Positions 1 to 4,551 of a DNA stretch of 6,587 nucleotides are shown here, one piece after another; the stretch's first letter is position 1, and the number at the start of each line of letters is the position of its first letter. The stretch is taken from NCBI GenBank assembly GCA_014360745.1, contig JACIWY010000205.1, positions 1 through 6,587 on the forward strand, given 5' to 3'. A program made the translations under genes and the position numbers. Source of the DNA: Chloroflexota bacterium. GTDB lineage: Bacteria > Chloroflexota > Anaerolineae > UBA1429. The notes under the pieces were generated by a model. That model worked only from the letters and a program-made list of their open reading frames with translations, ran no database searches and was not told where the DNA came from.

Positions 1-428
1 GCTACATACTCCTTGAGATATTCGACGGCGGGATTATACTCAAACGTATGTCCCACCATCAAAACGCGCTGGCGCTCTTCGGCCAGAGCGATCAGTTCTT
101 GGGCCTGTTCCGAGTTACTGGTAAGCGGCTTTTCTACCAAGACGTGCTTGTCGTGACGCAACGCCTCGCACGCCATGTCAAAGTGGGTGTGCACCGGTGT
201 GGCAATGGCCACGGCTTCGATGGGAGAACGGAGCAACTCACGGTATTCGGTCGTCGTCTTGACGGTAGGGTAAAGGCCTTCCACATGGCTCAGGCGATCC
301 CGGCGCAGGTCGGCGACGATCTGCAGATCAGAGCCGGGGATGGATTGAAAGTTGCGAATCAGCTTGGGGCCCCAATAGCCACAACCGACCACCCCGACGG
401 CGATGTTGCGCACATCCTTATCAATCAC
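1..428 (-). CDS. Gfo/Idh/MocA family oxidoreductase, N-terminal part (runs off left edge)
   Basis: Reading the minus strand from a GTG at 428 gives 142 codons with no stop. The start of the product is an NAD(P)-binding Rossmann fold: strand IAVGVVG, then the G15-x-G17-x-x-G20 loop in GCGYWGPKLIRNF, and an acidic residue (D40 in IVADL) where the cofactor ribose is usually bound. The family's second signature, VEKPL, is at residues 98-102, with the catalytic-region Lys at 100. GHTFEYNPAV at 126-135 begins the link to the C-terminal domain, which is outside the window. The GYWGP version of the loop is familiar from sugar and nucleotide-sugar dehydrogenases of polysaccharide loci, but the substrate cannot be read from this half. 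The GTG start is chosen because AGGGG lies 7 bases before it; the next in-frame GTG (413) has a purine run only 1 base away. It is transcribed divergently from the sulfatase gene and shares its upstream region. Family assignment is firm; specific function is unknown. Confidence 0.93.
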   Translation of the reverse strand, partial: MIDKDVRNIAVGVVGCGYWGPKLIRNFQSIPGSDLQIVADLRRDRLSHVEGLYPTVKTTTEYRELLRSPIEAVAIATPVHTHFDMACEALRHDKHVLVEKPLTSNSEQAQELIALAEERQRVLMVGHTFEYNPAVEYLKEYV

Positions 429-477
429 AGAATCACCCCTATATGTATATGCGAATGAGGAAATGGTGATGTGCAGG

Positions 478-491
478 GCATGGTACCATGC
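478..491. promoter_or_regulatory. Perfect 14-bp palindrome, candidate operator
   Basis: GCATGGTACCATGC reads the same on both strands with no mismatch and no spacer. It lies 50 bases upstream of the oxidoreductase start and 132 bases upstream of the sulfatase start, a suitable place for a dimeric repressor or activator controlling both. The TGGT...ACCA half-sites resemble those bound by some GntR-family regulators, but that is only a resemblance. No regulator gene lies in the window. Confidence 0.45.
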
Positions 492-519
492 TTGGCAGTG
501 CCCCGCAAATAGGATTATT

Positions 520-538
520 GGGGCGTTGACATCGCCCC
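520..538 (+). promoter_or_regulatory. TTGACA box inside a 6-bp inverted repeat
   Basis: A consensus -35 hexamer, TTGACA, occupies 526-531. It is flanked by GGGGCG (520-525) and its exact reverse complement CGCCCC (533-538), so the box lies in the 7-base spacer of an inverted repeat. It is oriented toward the sulfatase gene, whose start is about 90 bases downstream. The expected -10 position (about 548-554) reads TTCTGAC, a poor match to TATAAT, so the promoter call is weak. The repeat could be an operator over a promoter that needs an activator, or a chance GC-rich hairpin. Confidence 0.3.
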
Positions 539-586
539 TCGGCGCGCTTCTGACGCCGGACGAATCGCAGCCAACCGGACGACAGG

Positions 587-610
587 CTTTTGCTCCACTT
601 GGAGCACAAG
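587..610 (+). other. 5' leader hairpin just before the sulfatase ribosome binding site
   Basis: TGCTCC (591-596) pairs exactly with GGAGCA (601-606) around an ACTT loop. After one mismatch the stem extends by three more pairs, CTT (587-589) with AAG (608-610). The purine-rich GGGGAAGGAA follows immediately (611-620), ending 2 bases before the ATG at 623. A stem this close could influence ribosome access. Only the pairing is seen; any role is inference. Confidence 0.35.
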
Positions 611-622
611 GGGGAAGGAAGC

Positions 623-2062
623 ATGGCTCCCAAGAATATCTTGTTCCTCATGACGGATGAGCACCGCTGGGATTACCTGGGTTACATGGGGCACCCGGCG
701 ATGCAAGGGCTGACGCCGAATCTCGACCGCCTGGCGCAGGCGGGCACCGTTTTCAGCCACTGTTATTCGCCCAACCCACTGTGCATGCCGGCGCGTAACG
801 CTATCCACACCGGCCTGTATACCTTTCAATCGGGGCAGATGAACAACATCGGCGATTGGCCGTTGGAGCTCCCCACGTTTACCCAGGCATTGCAGAGGTT
901 GGGCTACCACACCGCGTTGACGGGCAAGATACATACTCATGAAGGCGTCGGCTTTGACCTCGACCTGGCCGAGCCCCGTTGGCGCGAGGAGATTCGCGCC
1001 CTAGGCTTCGATGACGTGTTACAGGTGGCGGGCAAGACGATGGCCTTCTTTGTGGACGACGACTATACCCACTACCTGCAAGCTCACGGCCTGCTCTACC
1101 GCTATCGCGAGGATATCGTCGAGCGCGTCGAGGCCCGCGGGCGGGGTGAATCGGGCTGGTGGCCCTCGATCCTCCCCGAGGAGCACTATATCGACCATTT
1201 CATCGGGCAAAAGGCGCTAGAGTGGTTTCGGGCATACGACGGGGAACGCCCCTGGTTTCACATGGTTTCTTTTTGTTGCCCCCATCCCTCGTATGACGCA
1301 CCGGCCAGTGCCTTGGCCCGGGTCGACCTCAATCACGTCCCGCTGCCGGCCAACAACCCGCAGGCCGAACGTTATCGCGAGATGGTGGCCAACTATATCG
1401 CCCAAATCCACGTTGTCGATCAGAACGTGGGCCGCCTCCTCGACCTGCTTGAGGAGCGCGGCTGGCTTGACGATACCCTCATTATCTTTACCGCCGACCA
1501 CGGCGAGATGTTGGGCGATTCGGGCAAAGGGGGCAAGTGCTACTACGAGGATGCGTCGGTGCGGGTGCCGTTGTTGGCGCGCTACCCAGGATGGACGGGA
1601 CCGCAACGGCTGGATCGCTCCATCGTTTCCTGCCACGATGTGGCGGCGACCATGATCGAATTTGCCGCCGGCGAGGACCGCGCCGGCGAGTACTTGCCCG
1701 GATGCAGTTCCCGCTCTCTCGTGCCTCTGTTGCTCGGCAAGGTGGATCGCGTGCGCGAGGCCGCCTACAGCGAGAACGGCGGCCAGTTCGCCGCTCCCTG
1801 GCGAATGATGGACGATGGCGAATGGAAGTATGTCTGGCTAAACGAATCGGCGCGGGAATTGCTTTTCCACAAAGCCCAAGACCCGCTCTGTCTGCACGAT
1901 GTCGCCGCCGCTCATCCTGATATCGTCGGGCGGCTCCGACGGGCCATGCTGCGCGAGCATCTGGATCATCCCGCGCCCAAAAGCGGGCGCGCAGCCTATT
2001 CACCCCATGTCGAACATCGGATTGGCCGCGAGCGCCTGAAGAAGTATAATAAAGCGTTGTAA
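623..2062 (+). CDS. Type I (formylglycine-dependent) sulfatase, cytoplasmic
   Basis: A 479-residue alkaline-phosphatase-fold sulfatase that should hydrolyse a sulfate ester to an alcohol and sulfate. The first strand ends in the metal-ligand segment LMTDEHRWD (D12). C-M-P-A-R at 54-58, within NPLCMPARNAIHTG, is the C-x-P-x-R signature whose Cys54 is converted to formylglycine; Ala replaces the common Ser. K102 and H104 (TGKIH), HP at 221-222 and the second metal site D292-H293 (FTADHGEMLGD) with K305 follow in family order, then RVPLLARYPG. There is no signal peptide, so it acts in the cytoplasm, unlike most secreted glycan sulfatases; the substrate is probably a small imported sulfate ester. 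The ATG at 623 is preferred because AAGGAA precedes it and the protein then starts right at the first beta strand; a TTG 33 bases upstream would add an unfamily-like tail. It is followed closely by the glycyl radical enzyme gene. Which sulfate ester it acts on is not readable. Confidence 0.93.
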   Translation: MAPKNILFLMTDEHRWDYLGYMGHPAMQGLTPNLDRLAQAGTVFSHCYSPNPLCMPARNAIHTGLYTFQSGQMNNIGDWPLELPTFTQALQRLGYHTALTGKIHTHEGVGFDLDLAEPRWREEIRALGFDDVLQVAGKTMAFFVDDDYTHYLQAHGLLYRYREDIVERVEARGRGESGWWPSILPEEHYIDHFIGQKALEWFRAYDGERPWFHMVSFCCPHPSYDAPASALARVDLNHVPLPANNPQAERYREMVANYIAQIHVVDQNVGRLLDLLEERGWLDDTLIIFTADHGEMLGDSGKGGKCYYEDASVRVPLLARYPGWTGPQRLDRSIVSCHDVAATMIEFAAGEDRAGEYLPGCSSRSLVPLLLGKVDRVREAAYSENGGQFAAPWRMMDDGEWKYVWLNESARELLFHKAQDPLCLHDVAAAHPDIVGRLRRAMLREHLDHPAPKSGRAAYSPHVEHRIGRERLKKYNKAL

Positions 2063-2082
2063 CCGAGACCATCCTTCCTCAT

Positions 2083-2088
2083 GGAGGG
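2083..2088 (+). promoter_or_regulatory. Ribosome binding site of the glycyl radical enzyme gene
   Basis: GGAGGG lies 5 bases before the ATG at 2094, a strong Shine-Dalgarno match that fixes the start. It sits in the 31-base gap after the sulfatase stop. No promoter or terminator is visible in that gap, which supports one transcript for both genes. Confidence 0.75.
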
Positions 2089-2093
2089 TAAAT

Positions 2094-4331
2094 ATGGCCG
2101 TACAGACCGTGATTGAACTCACCTACCAGGAACGTTTGGATCATCTTCGTGCGACCAAACTGGCACATACGCGAGAGAAACAAGAGATCATCGGCTCGAT
2201 GAACCATGACGATTGGGCCCTGATCCTGCCGCCGCCGGATAAGCGCAAGGTGGTACAGGCCATCAGCACGTCCGGGATGCCCATCACCGACGTGCTCATC
2301 GAGGGCTATGAGCCGGAGAGCAACCATCCTTCCGGGGGGTTTTTCGGCCCTAAAGCGGTGGGGCGCAATTTCCGCCGCCTGTTGGAGGCCCATCCTACCT
2401 ACGTGGACCCCATGGCCTCCCTGGCCGGGGGCTATATGGTGAACTTTAACTCGTACCGCAAGGTGGGTTGGAACCCGGATTACCAATTCCCGGAATTGGA
2501 AGAGCCCCTGAAAAAGTACAAGCTGCTCCCCGGCATCGGCGCCACCCAGCATTTCTGCCAAGACCTGCGCATTGGCTTGGAACTGGGATTCGGCGGGCTG
2601 CTGAACAAGATTCGCCATTATCGAGCAGTGAACGCGCCGCGAAGCGCCGATTTTTACGATGGCCTGGAGGACGTCGTACTCGGCCTGCAGAACTGGATCG
2701 CCCGCACCGCCGAGACGTGTCGCCAGATGGCTGCGGAGGAAAAGAATCCGCAACTGCGGCAGAACTTGTTAGAGATGGCGGAGATAAACGAAAAGCTAGT
2801 CAACGACCCGCCGGAGACCTTCCGCGAGGCTTGCCAATGGATCGTTTGGTATCAGATGACTGCGCGCATGTACAACGGCAGTGGTTCGCTGGGGCGCCTG
2901 GACGTGCTGCTCACCCCCTATTATGAACGAGATAGTGCGGCGGGCATCCTCACGGACGAAGAGGCGGTGTTCCATATCGCCTGCCTCTTGTTGCGTGATA
3001 CGGCTTATATCCAGCTCGGCGGCCCCGATGCCAGCGGCCGGGATGTGACCAATCGCGTCTCGTATCTGGTGTTGGATGCCGTCGAAAGGCTGAATGTGCC
3101 CACCAACGTCGGCGTATCGGTGGGCAAGAATGTGGACCCGGGCCTGTTGCGTCGTGGGGTCGAAATCCAGTTCAACCTCAAGAATGGCATGCCCAAGTTC
3201 TTGGGGGTGGAGAACATCGCCGAGGGGTTTACCCGCAATGGGCTGGGGTATCCCATTGAATTGGGCCGCGAACGGGCCTACTCCGGTTGCCATTGGTTCG
3301 CCGTGCCTGGTCGGGAGTACACCCTCAACGACTGCGTCAAGATCAACTTTGGCGCCGTGTTCGAAGTTGCCCTTCAAGAGATGCTGGCCGATGAGGCCGC
3401 GCCCAAATCGGTGGCCGAGCTGTGGCGTCGCTTTGAGCACCATCTGCGCTGCGCCGTCGAGTGGACGGCCAAGGCCCTGGATTTTCATGTCGAGCATATG
3501 CACAAGGTCTTTCCCGAGTTGGTGCTTGATCTCTTGAGCCATGGCCCCATCGAGCGTGGCCTGGACGCCTCCCATTATGGTGTCGAGTATTACAACATGT
3601 GCGTCGATGGCGCGGCTTTGGCCACGGTGGCCGATTCGTTCGCAGCCCTGGAGCAGCGCATCGAGCGCGAAGGGCGCATGACCTGGGAAGAGCTACGAGG
3701 CTATTTACAGAGCGACTGGGCCGGCCCTGATGGCGAGCGCGCGCGGCTGATGATGAAAAGCATTCCGCGCTATGGCAGTGGCGGCTCCTTGGCCGACGAA
3801 TATGCCGAACGCATCACCCAGACCTTTACCCGCCTGGTTAAGGAAAAACCAACCCCGGGCGGCCTGCAGATGATCCCCGGCCTCTTTTCCTGGGCCAACA
3901 CGATCCCCATGGGCAAGGAGCTGGGGGCCACGCCCAACGGGCGCCATGCCGGCGAGCCGATCTCGCACGGCGCCAACCCCGATCCGGGCTTTCGTAAGGA
4001 TGGCGCGCCCAGCGCCCTGGCGGTGGCCATCGCACGGGTGCAGCCGGGCTATGGCAACTCGGCGCCGATGCAGATCGAGTTCGACCCGGGCCTTTCCAAA
4101 GACGAAGGTGGCCTGGAAAAAGTGGCCAGCCTCATCGCCGGACATGTGGAAATGGGTGGCACCCAGGTGAATATGAACGTCATGGATGCCGACAAGGTGC
4201 TGGAGGCGCACCGAGACCCGAGCAAATACCCGGATCTCATCGTGCGAGTGACGGGGTTCAGCGCCTATTTCTCCAGCCTATCGCCCGAATTCCGGCAATT
4301 GGTGGTAGATCGTATCCTCCGCGAACGCTGA
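2094..4331 (+). CDS. Glycyl radical enzyme, pyruvate-formate-lyase-like, substrate unknown
   Basis: A 745-residue enzyme expected to carry a radical on Gly721 and pass it to an active-site Cys for anaerobic radical chemistry in the cytoplasm. The C-terminal loop reads RVTGFSAYFSSLSPEF, with Phe after the radical Gly where RVxGY is usual. TPNGRHAGEPISHGANP (from residue 613) is the conserved block before it, and GGTQVNMNVMDAD precedes the loop as in the family. The candidate thiyl residue is Cys399 in SGCHWFAVPGREY; Cys414 lies nearby in LNDCVK. Characterised dehydratases, lyases and decarboxylases such as CutC, glycerol dehydratase, HypD, IslA and HPAD have Cys-x-Glu here, but this protein has Cys-His-Trp. 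The N-terminus also lacks the usual PxxxRAKAL-like opening. Length is at the short end for the family (about 750-850). It follows the sulfatase gene by 31 bases. The required radical-SAM activase is not in the window. Membership of the superfamily is firm; the reaction is unknown, and a lyase, a dehydratase or a C-C bond enzyme all remain possible. Confidence 0.92.
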   Translation: MAVQTVIELTYQERLDHLRATKLAHTREKQEIIGSMNHDDWALILPPPDKRKVVQAISTSGMPITDVLIEGYEPESNHPSGGFFGPKAVGRNFRRLLEAHPTYVDPMASLAGGYMVNFNSYRKVGWNPDYQFPELEEPLKKYKLLPGIGATQHFCQDLRIGLELGFGGLLNKIRHYRAVNAPRSADFYDGLEDVVLGLQNWIARTAETCRQMAAEEKNPQLRQNLLEMAEINEKLVNDPPETFREACQWIVWYQMTARMYNGSGSLGRLDVLLTPYYERDSAAGILTDEEAVFHIACLLLRDTAYIQLGGPDASGRDVTNRVSYLVLDAVERLNVPTNVGVSVGKNVDPGLLRRGVEIQFNLKNGMPKFLGVENIAEGFTRNGLGYPIELGRERAYSGCHWFAVPGREYTLNDCVKINFGAVFEVALQEMLADEAAPKSVAELWRRFEHHLRCAVEWTAKALDFHVEHMHKVFPELVLDLLSHGPIERGLDASHYGVEYYNMCVDGAALATVADSFAALEQRIEREGRMTWEELRGYLQSDWAGPDGERARLMMKSIPRYGSGGSLADEYAERITQTFTRLVKEKPTPGGLQMIPGLFSWANTIPMGKELGATPNGRHAGEPISHGANPDPGFRKDGAPSALAVAIARVQPGYGNSAPMQIEFDPGLSKDEGGLEKVASLIAGHVEMGGTQVNMNVMDADKVLEAHRDPSKYPDLIVRVTGFSAYFSSLSPEFRQLVVDRILRER

Positions 4332-4334
4332 GCC

Positions 4335-4401
4335 CAAGGGCCCGCTCGCGATTGGGAGAACGAGACGCATATGCCTGTCTGAAATCGCGGGCGGGCCCTT
4401 G
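4335..4401 (+). terminator. Long 19-bp stem-loop after the glycyl radical enzyme gene
   Basis: The left arm (4335-4353, starting CAAGGGCCCGC) pairs with the right arm (4383-4401, ending GGGCCCTTG) over 19 positions: 18 Watson-Crick pairs and one G-U pair at 4346/4390. The loop is 29 bases and contains AGAC (4363-4366) facing GTCT (4377-4380) around GCATATGC. The stem begins 4 bases after the stop codon. No T-run follows directly; the nearest is TTTT about 15 bases on. It may act as a Rho-independent-like pause, a 3' mRNA stabiliser, or a bidirectional structure. Confidence 0.45.
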
Positions 4402-4446
4402 CACTCGAGAAACGCATTTTCCCTGCTTACGACCAAGGCCCGTCAC

Positions 4447-4474
4447 TTGCGCGCCTATAGCTGTTGGCTATAAT
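4447..4474 (+). promoter_or_regulatory. Promoter candidate for the binding-protein gene, with overlapping inverted repeat
   Basis: A perfect TATAAT lies at 4469-4474. TTGCGC at 4447-4452 is a partial -35 match (TTG conserved) with a 16-base spacer. Transcription would start near 4481, giving a leader of about 70 bases. TATAGC (4456-4461) and GCTATA (4467-4472) form an exact 6-bp inverted repeat with a 5-base spacer covering the spacer and -10, a plausible repressor site. Confidence 0.5.
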
Positions 4475-4485
4475 GCTCAACGGCG

Positions 4486-4501
4486 TGCCCGAATCCGGGC
4501 A
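4486..4501 (+). other. Compact hairpin near the 5' end of the predicted leader
   Basis: TGCCCG (4486-4491) pairs exactly with CGGGCA (4496-4501) around an AATC loop. It would begin about 5 bases into the transcript from the candidate promoter. TCCGG at 4494-4498 is also complementary to CCGGA at 4517-4521 in the loop of the next hairpin, so alternative pairing is possible. Confidence 0.35.
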
Positions 4502-4505
4502 AGAT

Positions 4506-4540
4506 GTGCGCGTGGACCGGAGTTCACGGCACCAGTTTTT
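4506..4540 (+). terminator. Terminator-like bulged hairpin with T-run in the leader (attenuator candidate)
   Basis: GTGC (4506-4509) pairs with GCAC (4529-4532). After one bulged G (4510), CGTGGAC (4511-4517) pairs with GTTCACG (4522-4528), with one G-U pair and a CGGA loop. That makes 11 pairs. CAG then TTTTT (4536-4540) follow, and the ribosome binding site begins at 4541. This resembles an intrinsic terminator. It lies downstream of the candidate promoter, so it could attenuate the binding-protein gene, or it could simply stop read-through from the upstream unit. The T-run is short and offset by 3 bases, so strength is uncertain. Confidence 0.42.
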
Positions 4541-4547
4541 GAGGAGG
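4541..4547 (+). promoter_or_regulatory. Ribosome binding site of the binding-protein fusion
   Basis: GAGGAGG ends 4 bases before the ATG at 4552 and directly follows the T-run of the leader hairpin. It is the strongest Shine-Dalgarno in the window. The encoded protein then begins with a proper lipoprotein signal peptide, so the start is secure. Confidence 0.8.
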
Positions 4548-4551
4548 AAAT

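Larger units (their letters stand above)
429..622. promoter_or_regulatory. Divergent intergenic region between oxidoreductase and sulfatase genes
   Basis: This 194-base gap separates two genes that point away from each other, so promoters for both should lie here. It holds an AT-rich patch at 441-450, a perfect palindrome (478-491), an inverted repeat around TTGACA (520-538) and a hairpin (587-610). No convincing coding sequence is present. For the leftward gene, TATACA on the minus strand within 442-449 resembles a -10 box but lies almost against the ribosome binding site, so I do not call it. Confidence 0.6.
4332..4551. other. Intergenic region before the binding-protein gene
   Basis: This 220-base stretch has no supportable gene. 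A frame open from about 4352 is low-complexity Arg-rich translation with no family features. In order it holds a long inverted repeat (4335-4401), a promoter-like site (4447-4474) overlapped by a short inverted repeat, a compact hairpin (4486-4501), a bulged hairpin with a T-run (4506-4540) and the ribosome binding site of the next gene. The density of structure suggests regulation of the downstream gene separate from the sulfatase unit. Confidence 0.6.

Noticed and set aside
48..458. 136-codon plus-strand frame at the left edge
   Set aside because: It is antisense to the Gfo/Idh/MocA gene, which has the GxGxxG and EKP motifs in the opposite direction.
590..622. TTG-initiated 11-residue extension of the sulfatase
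   Set aside because: The codons fall in the leader hairpin and ribosome binding site. ATG at 623 has a good purine-rich site and starts the protein at the expected first strand.
1488..2072. 194-codon minus-strand frame opposite the sulfatase
   Set aside because: Arg-rich, low-complexity shadow of the sulfatase C-terminal half with no family motif.
2079..2753. 224-codon minus-strand frame opposite the glycyl radical enzyme start
   Set aside because: Overlaps strongly supported coding sequence and its translation matches no family I recognise.
4481..4551. Known purine or preQ1 riboswitch before the BMP-type gene
   Set aside because: BMP genes are sometimes under purine riboswitches in other phyla, but this leader is too short for a purine aptamer and I cannot find conserved aptamer motifs.
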